Source: an uncultured Burkholderiales bacterium (lineage in GTDB: Bacteria; Pseudomonadota; Gammaproteobacteria; Burkholderiales; Thiobacillaceae). From it: a stretch of 43,589 nucleotides of DNA. Below the pieces are notes generated by a model. The model saw nothing but the letters and a program-made list of their open reading frames with translations. It made no database searches and was not told where the DNA came from. The stretch is taken from assembly GCA_937949525.1 (NCBI GenBank), contig CALEDT010000014.1, positions 1-43,589 of the forward strand, given 5' to 3'. The translations under genes and the position numbers were made by a program. Below, in pieces: positions 9,755-17,922 of the stretch. Numbering within the stretch: the first letter of the stretch is position 1; every line of letters begins with the position of its first letter.

Positions 9755-10255
9755 TCAGTCATCGAAGGTGTCGGTAGCGGCGAGCCAGGCTGCCCGGATG
9801 CGCTCGACTCGCTTGCGGTTGACGCCGAAATCCTCGCGCCCGAGCCGGCTGGCGCTGCGCACGTGGATCACCTGCTGCGTCGGATCGAACCAGAACTCGA
9901 GGTCGTCGACGAAGCGTAGCCAGGGCGTGCGCGCCTCGGCGCGCAGATCGTCATGGTGTCGTTCGACGACGCGCAGCTCCGGCAGGCCGCGCAACAGCTC
10001 GCCCAACCGGCGCAGCGCCGTCCGGCCGTCACCGCCGCGCACCGGCAGCGGTGCGATGTCGGCATGGGCGCGCTGTGGGTGGTCTGGGTATAGGCCGGCC
10101 TGGCTGCTGACGCTGTTGCGCGTGGGCGAGGGCGGTTTCAGCCGGCCGTCGCGCACGCCGAGATCCTGCGGCGGCTGGCCGCTGAACAGGCCGAGGCGAG
10201 CGGCGACGAACAGCGCGCCGAGCAGCAGCAGGGAGGACAGCAATGCCGTCTTCAT
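9755..10255 (-). CDS. DUF1499 family protein with N-terminal membrane anchor
   Basis: The 166-residue product starts with a hydrophobic helix (residues about 3-24, reading LLSSLLLLGALFVAARLGLF), followed by a proline-rich linker and a globular domain. The domain has the DUF1499 hallmarks: an N-terminal segment close to KPPSPTRNSVSSQA, then RTPWLRFVDDLEFWFD and the C-terminal SASRLGREDFGVNRKRVERIR. The family is widespread in bacteria and plastids and its biochemical function is not settled. The helix could be an uncleaved anchor or a signal peptide; no lipobox is visible. It follows yceH by 33 bases on the same strand and may share its transcript. Confidence 0.82.
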   Translation of the reverse strand: MKTALLSSLLLLGALFVAARLGLFSGQPPQDLGVRDGRLKPPSPTRNSVSSQAGLYPDHPQRAHADIAPLPVRGGDGRTALRRLGELLRGLPELRVVERHHDDLRAEARTPWLRFVDDLEFWFDPTQQVIHVRSASRLGREDFGVNRKRVERIRAAWLAATDTFDD

Positions 10256-10288
10256 GCGCTGGCCGCCCGATGTCGCGCCATGGTTTGC

Positions 10289-10966
10289 TCAGCGCCCACG
10301 CGGTGGCTCGTCGCAGGCCGCCTCGTGTGCGGCCATCCAGGCCCGGATCTGCGCGACCTCCACTTCCAGCGCGCGGACCCGCTGCGTCAGCAGGTCGATG
10401 TCGGCACCGTCGGCGGCGGAAACGTCCTGCGGCTCGGCCAGAGCGGCCGTCGCCGGGTCGCCGCCAAACCGGTGCGCGTAGCGGGCTTCGCGTTTGCCCG
10501 GCTCGCGCGCCAGACGCACGACGAAGGGGCCGTCGGCGCGTCGTTCCAGTTGGTGCAGGACCGTTTCCACCTCGGCGACGTCGCGCAGCGCACACAGCCG
10601 GCTGGCGTGCACGCGCAGTTCGCCCGGCGTCTGCGCGCCGCGCAGCAACAGCTCGCACAGCAGCGCCAGTTCGGCCGGCGAGAAGACGAGCGTGCCATAT
10701 TCGGTATTGCAGAAACGGTGACGGTAGCGGGTGACGCGGCTGCCATAGCCGGTCTGGTCGCTGACCAGGTATTTTTTCACGAGCTGATCCAGCGTCGCCT
10801 GCACGGTGGTCTCGTCCAGCGTCATCACCGGGTCGCGGTTGCTCTTCTGATTGCAGGCCAGGGTGAGCGCGTTCAGCGACAGGGGATACTGATCCGGCGT
10901 GGTGATCTCCTTTTCGATCAGGCAGCCGATGACGCGCTGTTCGTGGGCAGTGAGTTGTATGACCAT
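10289..10966 (-). CDS. yceH: YceH family protein (DUF480), tandem winged-helix fold
   Basis: The 225-residue protein begins VIQLTAHEQRVIGCLIEKE, followed by TTPDQYPLSLNALTLACNQKSNRDPVM, both near-invariant in the DUF480/YceH family. A second winged-helix unit follows (LSPAELALLCELLLRGAQTPGELR type segment), and the C-terminus ends with a short coiled coil (VRALEVEVAQIRAWM), also usual in the family. Structures of homologues show two winged-helix domains, but the cellular role is unknown. The ATG at 10966 was chosen at the family start; the open frame continues 189 codons upstream with no similarity and no clear Shine-Dalgarno was seen at either position. It is divergent from the MEKHLA gene (66-base gap). 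Confidence 0.9.
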   Translation of the reverse strand: MVIQLTAHEQRVIGCLIEKEITTPDQYPLSLNALTLACNQKSNRDPVMTLDETTVQATLDQLVKKYLVSDQTGYGSRVTRYRHRFCNTEYGTLVFSPAELALLCELLLRGAQTPGELRVHASRLCALRDVAEVETVLHQLERRADGPFVVRLAREPGKREARYAHRFGGDPATAALAEPQDVSAADGADIDLLTQRVRALEVEVAQIRAWMAAHEAACDEPPRGR

Positions 10967-11032
10967 GGCGGGGGTATCGCGACGGGCGCCGCAAGCTTGT
11001 ATCGTGCGTGAGCATAGACCCGATCGACCGAT

Positions 11033-11572
11033 ATGTGCGACCCCGACCCGATGGCCCGGACATCCGTGCCGCAATACGATCGTGCCGAGCCGGACGCGGC
11101 CAACGCGTTCCAGGCCGGGCATGCGGCGCTGATCCTGGCCAGCCACCAGCGCCTGACCGGTCGCGACCTGCTGCCGGGTGGCGGCACACCGGACGAACGC
11201 GCGCACCGCCTGTACCACGCGCCGTTCGCGCTGCTGGCGCATGATCGCGCCGAGGATCCGCTGTTTTTCTACGCCAACCTGTGCGCGCAAAGGCTGTTCG
11301 AGTTGCCCTGGCAGGCCATCGTGCGCCTGCCGTCGCGGCTGTCGGCCGAGCCGCTGGCGCGCGCGGAACGCGAACGCCTGCTGCAACGCGTCGCTGCGCG
11401 AGGCTACATCGACGACTACAGCGGCGTGCGGGTCGCCGCCAGCGGCCGACGCTTCCGCATCGTCGGTGCCACGGTGTGGAACCTGGTCGATGGGGCGGGG
11501 GACGTGGTCGGCCAGGCCGCTGCCTTCGCCCATTGGCGCACCATCCGTGAAAACCCGCGCACGGCGATGTGA
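11033..11572 (+). CDS. MEKHLA domain protein (PAS-like)
   Basis: The product (179 residues from the ATG at 11033, or 173 from the ATG at 11051) matches the stand-alone MEKHLA domain over almost its whole length: a segment around YHAPFALLAHDRAEDPLFFY, then ALELFEL-like AQRLFELPWQ, the highly conserved RLPSRLSAEPLARAER, and YIDDYSGVRVAASGRRFRI with ATVWNLVD. MEKHLA domains resemble PAS sensor domains and were first named from plant HD-ZIP III proteins; bacterial single-domain versions have no proven function. No DNA-binding or enzymatic domain is attached. It precedes the SDR pseudogene on the same strand, 33 bases apart. The choice between the two starts is open because neither has a strong ribosome site. 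Confidence 0.85.
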   Translation: MCDPDPMARTSVPQYDRAEPDAANAFQAGHAALILASHQRLTGRDLLPGGGTPDERAHRLYHAPFALLAHDRAEDPLFFYANLCAQRLFELPWQAIVRLPSRLSAEPLARAERERLLQRVAARGYIDDYSGVRVAASGRRFRIVGATVWNLVDGAGDVVGQAAAFAHWRTIRENPRTAM

Positions 11573-11605
11573 GCGACCGCCCGCGACCGGATCAGGAGAG
11601 TGTGC

Positions 11606-11819
11606 ATGGCCCGATTACAGGACAAGGTTGCGCTGGTGACCGGCGCGCCTGCGCGACTTCGTCGGGGATACGCCGATGCGTCGCTTCGGTACGCCGGAGG
11701 AAGTGGCGGCGGTGGTGGTGATGCTGGCTTCGGACGAGTCGAGCTCCATGACCGGCAGCGAGGTGACCATCGATGGCGGCATCCTCGCCGGCTCTTCGGC
11801 GGCGCCACGCTCGACCTGA
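11606..11819 (+). pseudogene. Short-chain dehydrogenase/reductase remnant with internal deletion
   Basis: A good ribosome site (AGGAG, seven bases before the ATG at 11606) opens a frame reading [14 protein letters not shown], the classic first strand and glycine-rich start of an SDR. Right after GA, at about 11646, the similarity jumps to another frame that reads [20 protein letters not shown] and then [15 protein letters not shown] before the TGA at 11817-11819. This is the end of an SDR (catalytic-domain tail and the S-x-x-T-G-x-x-x-x-x-D-G-G motif). About 190-200 residues of a normal 250-residue SDR, including the Y-x-x-x-K active site, are missing, and the two parts are out of frame. It is a clean internal deletion that kills the enzyme. 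Confidence 0.85.
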
Positions 11820-11860
11820 GGCAGTTGGTCGGCTGTACCTGGCGCATGCGCCGCCGCGGC

Positions 11861-13093
11861 TCAAGGCGCAAGCAACGTCCGGGTCAGCTCGTGGAACGCC
11901 TGACGATAACGGCGGGCCTGTAGGGTGGCGTGGCGGCGCAAGGCAGCGGCATCGGCCGCGAGCGCGTCTGACATCTCGACGGCGATCGCGTCGATGTCGG
12001 CCACGGCCCGCATCGCGGGCGGTTCCCAGGTCGCGACATACGCTTCGTGTTTGACCGCGTCGCCGCAGTCGGCCGGAGGGCGCACGGTGACGCGCGGCAG
12101 CGCGAACGCGCCGGCGACGATGCGGCCATGCAGGCTACTGCCGCAGTAGCCGCGGCTGGCGGCGATCAACGCGCAGATGTCCCAGATGTCCAGCGAAGTG
12201 AACCGCCGGGCCGGGCGGGAACGCATGAAGCCGGCCAGGCGTTGCAGGCATTCCAGGCGGTCGTGCCAGGGTGCGGCGCCGGCGCGGAACAGCACGATGT
12301 CGCACCCCGCGGCGACCAGCCGGTCGAGCTGGCGCGCGAGCCGCGCCAGCGTGGCGTCATCGGCGAATTCGCCACCGAACTGCGCGGCGATGTAACCGTC
12401 CGGCAAGTCCGCGCGCAGCCCCGCCACCGGGCCCGTTCGCATACGGGCGTCGATGCGATCGCCGAACGCTTCGGCGATCACGGCCACCGGATCGGGCGCT
12501 AGGTCCGCGGCTATGCCGGCGGCGTGCAGGTGGGCGAGGGTGCGCGCGTCGCGCACCAGGATCGCATCGGCCTCACCCAGCGTGGCCAGCACGCGCCGGC
12601 GCCGCGCCGGTGTCAGCGCGTCCAAGGTCACGCCGCCCAGCCCGGTGTAGGCGACCCGCGACAATGCCGGGAACCCGGCAGGGGCCACGCAATATGGTGC
12701 GGCGCGCGCACCGCCGGGCAGGGCGCGCAGCCAGGCACGTGCGGCGTACGGACTTGCCCGAACCCGCGCGATGGCGGCATCCGCCCGTTCCGGCGGCAGC
12801 AGCATCACTGCCGCCTGCCAGGCGTTGCAGGTCATCAGCTCGCCGCCGACGTGCAGCAGGCTTGCGCCCGCCGCGTCCGCTCGGGCCAGCAACTGGGCCA
12901 GCGCATGTACCTGGTCACCGCCCACGGCGCGCAAGTCGTTTTCTGCCAGCCCCGCCACCTCGACCGGTCGCGTCGGCAACAGTGCGCGCGCGACGTGCGG
13001 GAACAGCAGGTCGCCCAGGTTGTGACGGTCGCATGCGCCGAACAGGATCAGCGGCGCGGCAGGCGCCGGCGTCGAAGTTTCCTGGTGCGGCAT
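11861..13093 (-). CDS. Polysaccharide pyruvyl transferase family protein
   Basis: The 410-residue protein starts with LILFGACDRHNLGDLLFP, the N-terminal glycine-rich motif of the polysaccharide pyruvyl transferase family (CsaB/WcaK type), and contains ADAILVRDARTLAHL in the middle and GYCGSSLHGRIVAGAFALPRV toward the C-terminus, the hallmark S-S-L-H-G segment. Known members transfer a pyruvyl ketal from phosphoenolpyruvate to cell-surface sugars; some relatives act in other glycan or cofactor pathways. No glycosyltransferase or capsule gene is near, so the acceptor cannot be inferred. The ATG at 13093 was chosen because the open frame upstream (to 14053) has no family similarity. It is divergent from the VC0807-like gene. 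Confidence 0.85.
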   Translation of the reverse strand: MPHQETSTPAPAAPLILFGACDRHNLGDLLFPHVARALLPTRPVEVAGLAENDLRAVGGDQVHALAQLLARADAAGASLLHVGGELMTCNAWQAAVMLLPPERADAAIARVRASPYAARAWLRALPGGARAAPYCVAPAGFPALSRVAYTGLGGVTLDALTPARRRRVLATLGEADAILVRDARTLAHLHAAGIAADLAPDPVAVIAEAFGDRIDARMRTGPVAGLRADLPDGYIAAQFGGEFADDATLARLARQLDRLVAAGCDIVLFRAGAAPWHDRLECLQRLAGFMRSRPARRFTSLDIWDICALIAASRGYCGSSLHGRIVAGAFALPRVTVRPPADCGDAVKHEAYVATWEPPAMRAVADIDAIAVEMSDALAADAAALRRHATLQARRYRQAFHELTRTLLAP

Positions 13094-13173
13094 GCGAGAT
13101 CCGGCGCTTCGGCGAACGATGTGGCTGATGGTGCGGCAGATTAACGCGGCGACGCCCGGCTGTCCGCCGGGTG

Positions 13174-13203
13174 TTCGGTGGTGGGGCGACGTTACGCTAA
13201 GAT
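13174..13203 (+). promoter_or_regulatory. Possible sigma-70 promoter of the VC0807-like gene
   Basis: A TAAGAT -10 element at 13198-13203 is preceded by TTCGGT at 13174-13179 with an 18-base spacer. The start codon follows at 13238, giving a leader of about 28 bases. The -10 is fair, the -35 weak. Confidence 0.4.
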
Positions 13204-13237
13204 GCCCGCTTCGCGTCACATCCCTTGCCGTTTTGCA

Positions 13238-13927
13238 ATGACCACGCCATCCCGCCCCAACCCGCTCGTCGAACTGCTGATCACGCTGATCCTGCCGGCA
13301 CTGATCCTGATGAAATTGAGCGGGCCGGATTATCTGGGCAGCGTCAACGCACTGTTGCTGGCTTTGTCGCTGCCGTTGTTCTGGGGCGCGCGCGATCTGC
13401 TGCGCCGGGGCAAGGTGAACGGTTTTGCGGTGCTCGGCCTGGTCAGCGTGTTGCTCACCGGCGGCATCGGTCTGTTGCAACTGGACACGCGCTGGCTGGC
13501 GATCAAGGAAGCCGCCATTCCGGGCCTGATCGGCTTGGCCGTGGCTATTTCGGCCTGGACGCGCCATCCGCTGGTGCGCGTGGTGCTGTTCACCCCGGCA
13601 TTGATGGATGTCGAACGCATCCAGCGCGAACTCGATGCCCGCGGCAACGCCGCCGCGTTCGATGCGCGCCTGCGCATCGCCACCTGGATGCTGGGCGGCA
13701 CGTTCTTCTTTTCCGCGGCGATGAACTATCTGCTCGCCACCTGGATCGTGGTCAGTCCGGCCGGTACCGCCGAGTTCAATGAGGAACTGGGGCGTCTGAC
13801 GCTGCTCAGCTATCCTATGATCGCGCTGCCGTCCATGTTGTTCATGATGCTGGCGCTGTACTACCTGGTGCGTGCCGTGCGCGATCTGGCCGGGCTGAGC
13901 CTGAGCGAGGCCCTGCGTCAGCACTGA
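13238..13927 (+). CDS. VC0807-like integral membrane protein
   Basis: The 229-residue protein is mostly hydrophobic, with about six predicted membrane spans: LVELLITLILPALILM near residue 8, SVNALLLALSLPLFWG, VNGFAVLGLVSVLLTGGIGLL, IPGLIGLAVAISAW, MLGGTFFFSAAMNYLLATWIV and a C-terminal MIALPSMLFMMLALYYLV. The pattern matches the VC0807 family, distantly related to YciB/intracellular septation protein A and often mis-named as an MFS transporter. Function is unknown. The ATG at 13238 fits the family start; a longer frame from 13178 adds 20 residues without similarity. It is followed by arsS after 77 bases on the same strand. Confidence 0.75.
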   Translation: MTTPSRPNPLVELLITLILPALILMKLSGPDYLGSVNALLLALSLPLFWGARDLLRRGKVNGFAVLGLVSVLLTGGIGLLQLDTRWLAIKEAAIPGLIGLAVAISAWTRHPLVRVVLFTPALMDVERIQRELDARGNAAAFDARLRIATWMLGGTFFFSAAMNYLLATWIVVSPAGTAEFNEELGRLTLLSYPMIALPSMLFMMLALYYLVRAVRDLAGLSLSEALRQH

Positions 13928-14004
13928 CACGCGCCCGCACGCCCAGTGAGGGCCGGGCCGACGCGGGCGGTCCGGCGCCGAATCATACGAAGGATGGCCT
14001 CGAC

Positions 14005-14979
14005 ATGCACGACACTCTGCCCCTGCTGCGCCAGACCGATTTCCCGGTGCCACGGCGGCGCACGCTGACCACCTTGCAGGTCAATCTGGGCTACCGCTGC
14101 AATCAACAGTGCCTGCACTGCCACGTCAACGCCGGGCCGTCGCGGCGGGAGACGATGGACGACGCCACCGTCGCGTTGGTCGCCGAGGTGCTGGCGGTAC
14201 GCCGACCGCGTACGCTGGATCTGACCGGCGGCGCGCCGGAACTGCATGGCCGTTTCCGCGAGCTGGTGAGTACGGCCCGGCGTCTGGGCATCGAAGTCAT
14301 CGACCGCTGCAATCTCACCATCCTGTCGGAGCCGGGGCAGCACGACCTGGCCCGCTTCCTGGCCGATCAGGGCGTGGTGGTGGTCGCTTCGCTGCCCTGT
14401 TATCTGCAGGACAACGTCGACGCGCAGCGCGGCCGCGGGGTCTATGCACGCAGCATCGCGGCGTTGCAGCAGCTCAATGCGCTCGGCTATGGCCGGCCCG
14501 GCAGCGGTCTCGAGTTGCATCTGGTCTACAACCCCGGCGGCCCGACGCTGCCGCCGCCGCAGCAGGGCCTGCAGGAAGCCTACCAGCGCGAGCTGGGACA
14601 ACGTCACGGCATCGTGTTCAACCGGCTGTACAGCCTTGCCAACATGCCCATCCTGCGCTTCGGCAGCACGCTGGTGTCGCGCGGCCAGTTCGCCGACTAC
14701 ATGCGTCTGCTCAAAGCCAGCCACTGTCCGTCCAATCTGGAGCAGGTGATGTGCCGCGAGTTGATCAGCGTCGACTGGCGTGGCGCGCTGTACGACTGCG
14801 ATTTCAACCAGATGCTCGGTTTGCCGCTGGGCGCCGCGCGCGCACATGTGGGCGACCTGTTGCACGGCGATTTCGCCGGCGCGCCGATCCACGTGGCCGA
14901 CCATTGCTACGGTTGCACCGCCGGGCAGGGCAGCAGTTGCGGCGGCGCGTTGGATACTGCGGCGGCTGGCGGCGGATGA
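14005..14979 (+). CDS. arsS: Radical SAM protein ArsS (arsenosugar-type, cysteine form)
   Basis: The 324-residue protein has the radical SAM [4Fe-4S] motif C32-x3-C36-x2-C39 (GYRCNQQCLHCH), then LDLTGGAPELHGRFRELV and VIDRCNLTIL, and a C-terminal DUF3641-type cysteine-rich region with SNLEQVMCRELISVDW, DCDFNQMLGLPL and HCYGCTAGQGSSCGGAL. This is the rSAM_SeCys/ArsS family, whose cyanobacterial member attaches 5-deoxyadenosyl to dimethylated arsenic on the way to arsenosugars. Many members carry selenocysteine in the last motif; here the codon is TGC, so it is the cysteine form. No arsM methyltransferase or ars resistance gene is in the window, so an arsenic role is inference from family. Its stop overlaps the start of the next gene (ATGA). 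Confidence 0.88.
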   Translation: MHDTLPLLRQTDFPVPRRRTLTTLQVNLGYRCNQQCLHCHVNAGPSRRETMDDATVALVAEVLAVRRPRTLDLTGGAPELHGRFRELVSTARRLGIEVIDRCNLTILSEPGQHDLARFLADQGVVVVASLPCYLQDNVDAQRGRGVYARSIAALQQLNALGYGRPGSGLELHLVYNPGGPTLPPPQQGLQEAYQRELGQRHGIVFNRLYSLANMPILRFGSTLVSRGQFADYMRLLKASHCPSNLEQVMCRELISVDWRGALYDCDFNQMLGLPLGAARAHVGDLLHGDFAGAPIHVADHCYGCTAGQGSSCGGALDTAAAGGG

Positions 14980-17123
14980 CGCGCGGCCGCCTGCTTCTGC
15001 TCGCACTGCTGATGCTGCTGATCGGGGCGTTCTTCGCGCTCGACCTGCAGCGTCATTTTACGCTGGAGGCGATCAAGGCCGGCCAGGCTACGTTCTCCGC
15101 CTGGTACGCGGCGCAGCCGGCCCGGGTGCTGGGCGGTTATTTCCTGCTGTATGTGGCGGTCGCCGCGTTGTCGCTGCCGGGTGCGACCGTGCTGACCCTG
15201 GCCGGCGGCGCGCTGTTCGGCCTGTGGACCGGACTGCTGGTGGTGTCGTTCGCGTCCAGCCTCGGCGCCACGCTGGCGTTCCTGGCATCGCGCTTCCTGT
15301 TGCGCGACTGGGTACGTCGCCGCTTCGGCGAGCGGCTCGCGGCGATCGACGCCGGCATCGCGCGCGACGGCGCGTTCTACCTGTTTACGCTGCGTCTGGT
15401 GCCGATCTTTCCGTATTTCGTCATCAATCTGCTGATGGGGCTCACGCCGATGACGACGTGGACCTTCTACTGGGTCAGCCAGCTCGGCATGCTGGCCGGC
15501 ACCCTGGTCTACGTCAATGCCGGCACGCAACTGGCGCAGCTCACCAGTCCGGGCGACATCCTGTCGCCGGCGCTGCTGGCTTCCTTGACCCTGCTGGGCG
15601 TGTTTCCGCTGCTGGCGAAGAAGCTGCTGGCTCTGATCCAGGTGCGCAGGGTCTATGCCGGCTGGCTCAGGCCGGCGCGTTTTCAGCGCAACCTGGTGGT
15701 GATCGGTGCCGGTGCCGGCGGCTTGGTCGCCGCCTATGTCGCCGCCGCGGTGAAGGCGCGGGTGACGCTGATCGAAAGCCACCGCATGGGGGGCGACTGC
15801 CTCAATAGCGGCTGCGTGCCGTCCAAGGCCCTGATCCGCGCCGCGCGCTTCCTGCGCTCGCTGCGCGCGGCCGACGCGCTGGGTGTGCGCAACGCCACTG
15901 CGGATGCGGACTTCGCCGCGATCATGGCGCGTGTGCGGTCGGCGGTGCGACAGGTGGAGCCGCACGATTCGGCCGAGCGCTACACCCGCCTGGGGGTCGA
16001 GGTGATCCACGGCCACGCGCGCATCGTCAGTCCCTGGGAAGTGGCCATCGATGATGGTGCCGGCACGCGTACCCTGAGCACCCGCGCCATCGTCATCGCC
16101 ACCGGCGCGGCGCCGGTGGTGCCGGATCTGCCCGGTCTGGATCAGGTCCGTCATGTCACCTCCGATACGCTCTGGTCGCTGGAGCGCAAGCCGCAGCGGC
16201 TGGTGGTGCTGGGCGGCGGCCCAGTCGGTTGCGAGCTGGCGCAGGCGTTCGCCGGTCTCGGTTGCCAGGTCAGCCTGGTGGCGCGCTCCGGCATCCTGGC
16301 GCGCGAGGACGACGAGGCCGTCGCGCTGGTGGCGGCCGGCCTGCGCGACGACGGGGTGTGCGTGCTGACCGGCGCTCGGCCGCTGCGCTGCGAAGTCGTG
16401 GATGGCGAGCAGCGTCTGATCGTGCGCCACGCCGACGGCGAACAGGCGCTGCCGTTCGATGTGCTGCTGTGCGCCACCGGGCGTCGGCCGCGGGTGCAGG
16501 GCTACGGCCTGGAGCGACTGGGTATCGCCGTCACCGCCGCGGGCACCATCGAGGTCGACGACTACCTGCAAACCCGCTACCCCAATATCTATGCCTGCGG
16601 GGACGTGGCCGGTCCGTATGCGTTCACCCACGTCGCAGCGCATCAGGCCTGGCACGCGGCGATCAACGCGCTGTTCCCCGGGCTCCGGCGATTTCGCGTC
16701 GACTATCGCGTGATCCCGCGGGTCACCTTCACCAGCCCGGAAGTCGCCAGCGTCGGCCTGACCGAGCGCGAGGCGCGTGAGCGCGGCATGGCGATCGAGG
16801 TCACCCGTTATGACCTGGCCGACCTCGATCGCGCCATCGCCGACGCTGCCGCGCACGGCTTCGTCAAGGTGCTGACGCCGCCCGGCCGGGACCGCATCCT
16901 CGGCGTGACCATCGTCGGCGAGCACGCGGGCGAGCTGCTGGCGGAGTTCACGCTGGCGATGCGGCACGGTCTGGGACTCAAGCGCATGCTCGCCACCGTC
17001 CACCCGTATCCGACCTGGAGCGAGGCGGCGAAGCAGGTCGCCGGCGCGTGGCGGAGCGCGCACGCGCCACGGACGGCGCTGGCCTGGATGCGGCGATTCC
17101 ACGACTGGCGGCTGGGCGCCTGA
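14976..17123 (+). CDS. Fusion: TVP38/TMEM64 (VTT) membrane domain plus FAD disulfide reductase
   Basis: A 715-residue two-part protein. Residues 1 to about 225 are a VTT-domain membrane protein: hydrophobic N-terminus, LPGATVLTLAGGALFGLWTG, the F-R-x-x-P-like segment TLRLVPIFPYFVINLLMGLT and a final span around ALLASLTLLGVFPLL. From about residue 235 it is a pyridine nucleotide-disulfide oxidoreductase: FAD motif LVVIGAGAGGLVAAYVAA, redox pair C275-x4-C280 in GGDCLNSGCVPSKAL, NAD(P)-binding LVVLGGGPVGCELAQAFAG, YACGDVAGPYAFTH and the C-terminal HPYPTWSEAAKQVAGAW with the catalytic histidine. It lacks the N-terminal heavy-metal domain and C-terminal cysteine pair of mercuric reductase. The ATG overlaps the arsS stop by four bases, implying coupled translation and joint function. 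Confidence 0.9.
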   Translation: MTRGRLLLLALLMLLIGAFFALDLQRHFTLEAIKAGQATFSAWYAAQPARVLGGYFLLYVAVAALSLPGATVLTLAGGALFGLWTGLLVVSFASSLGATLAFLASRFLLRDWVRRRFGERLAAIDAGIARDGAFYLFTLRLVPIFPYFVINLLMGLTPMTTWTFYWVSQLGMLAGTLVYVNAGTQLAQLTSPGDILSPALLASLTLLGVFPLLAKKLLALIQVRRVYAGWLRPARFQRNLVVIGAGAGGLVAAYVAAAVKARVTLIESHRMGGDCLNSGCVPSKALIRAARFLRSLRAADALGVRNATADADFAAIMARVRSAVRQVEPHDSAERYTRLGVEVIHGHARIVSPWEVAIDDGAGTRTLSTRAIVIATGAAPVVPDLPGLDQVRHVTSDTLWSLERKPQRLVVLGGGPVGCELAQAFAGLGCQVSLVARSGILAREDDEAVALVAAGLRDDGVCVLTGARPLRCEVVDGEQRLIVRHADGEQALPFDVLLCATGRRPRVQGYGLERLGIAVTAAGTIEVDDYLQTRYPNIYACGDVAGPYAFTHVAAHQAWHAAINALFPGLRRFRVDYRVIPRVTFTSPEVASVGLTEREARERGMAIEVTRYDLADLDRAIADAAAHGFVKVLTPPGRDRILGVTIVGEHAGELLAEFTLAMRHGLGLKRMLATVHPYPTWSEAAKQVAGAWRSAHAPRTALAWMRRFHDWRLGA

Positions 17124-17187
17124 CGACCCGGCCTGCCGCCCATGCATGGCACAAAGGGAAAGGGGACGGGCGGCCTGCCGCCGCCGC

Positions 17188-17505
17188 TCACGCCGTTTTG
17201 TGCCGGCGCCTGCCCGTTGGTGCGCCGGCCCAGCGTTCGACCGCGCGGACGAGGCGCCAGACCAGCCAGCCGCGCTTGAGCCAGAGCCCGGCGCGCCGTG
17301 GCCGCAGCGCAACAGCCAGTGCGCCGGCGGCGACCGTGACCAGCGGATGACGACGCACGAAAGCCAGCATGGACAGCGCACGATCGGCCATCTGCAACGG
17401 CGCGTGCAGGCCCTGCACGCTGTCCGCCAGCGCGGCGCGCTGTTCGGCACTGAGGGCGACGAGCCGTTCGCGGCGCATCGCCAGTTCGGCGAGCCTGGCG
17501 TTCAT
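17188..17505 (-). CDS. yqjK: YqjK-like small membrane-associated protein
   Basis: A 105-residue basic protein, third in the yqjD-yqjE-yqjK series, seven bases after yqjE. It begins NARLAELAMRRERLVALSAEQR, a coiled-coil-like helix typical of YqjK, has a hydrophobic stretch in the middle (FVRRHPLVTVAAGALAVAL) and an arginine-rich C-terminus ending in RRRHKTA. Function unknown. The call relies on position as much as on sequence. It converges on the VTT-flavoprotein gene; the 64-base gap contains a loose inverted repeat (GCCGCCC at 17135-17141 with GGGCGGC at 17168-17174). Confidence 0.7.
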   Translation of the reverse strand: MNARLAELAMRRERLVALSAEQRAALADSVQGLHAPLQMADRALSMLAFVRRHPLVTVAAGALAVALRPRRAGLWLKRGWLVWRLVRAVERWAGAPTGRRRHKTA

Positions 17506-17512
17506 CGCCCGG

Positions 17513-17920
17513 TCATGACTGGGGAGGGCGCGACACGGTGCCGGTCAGCGCGGCTCGATCCTTGGCCAGTTCCGCCAGTGTCGCGGCGAACGGGCGCGGC
17601 GCCTGACGTGTCATGCGACGCATGGCCCATAACAGTGCACCCGAGCCGACGAGGAACAATGTGGTCAGCAGGCCGAGGGTGAGCACGCGATAGGAATCCC
17701 AGAACACGACTACGATCAGCAGTACCGCCATGATCAGGCCGACGCCGAGCAGGAACAGTGCCAGCAGCAGCGCCGCCAACTGCAGGAACAGGCGTTGCTG
17801 GAGTTCCTGCAGCTCGGTGGACAGCAGCTCGCCGCGCGTGTGCGCGATGGCCAGCAGTGTCGCCGTGAACGCCTTGAGGGATTCGAGGATGCCGCGTTTT
17901 TCCGGCGGGGCGCCGGTCAT
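17513..17920 (-). CDS. yqjE: YqjE-like phage-holin-type membrane protein
   Basis: The 135-residue product begins with an amphipathic segment (ILESLKAFTATLLAIAHTRGELLSTE is its conserved region, here about residues 11-36) followed by two membrane spans, LLLALFLLGVGLIMAVLLIV and LTLGLLTTLFLVGSGALLW. This architecture matches the holin-X/YqjE family. In enterobacteria YqjE sits with YqjD and YqjK in one operon; its role is unknown. It starts two bases after the yqjD stop, and yqjK follows seven bases later, so the three are surely co-transcribed. Confidence 0.85.
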   Translation of the reverse strand: MTGAPPEKRGILESLKAFTATLLAIAHTRGELLSTELQELQQRLFLQLAALLLALFLLGVGLIMAVLLIVVVFWDSYRVLTLGLLTTLFLVGSGALLWAMRRMTRQAPRPFAATLAELAKDRAALTGTVSRPPQS

Positions 17921-17922
17921 GC

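Noticed and set aside
14907-17450. 847-codon minus-strand frame over the VTT-flavoprotein gene
   Set aside because: Mirror frame of a clear two-domain protein; the composition is rich in H, R, Q and G with no motif.
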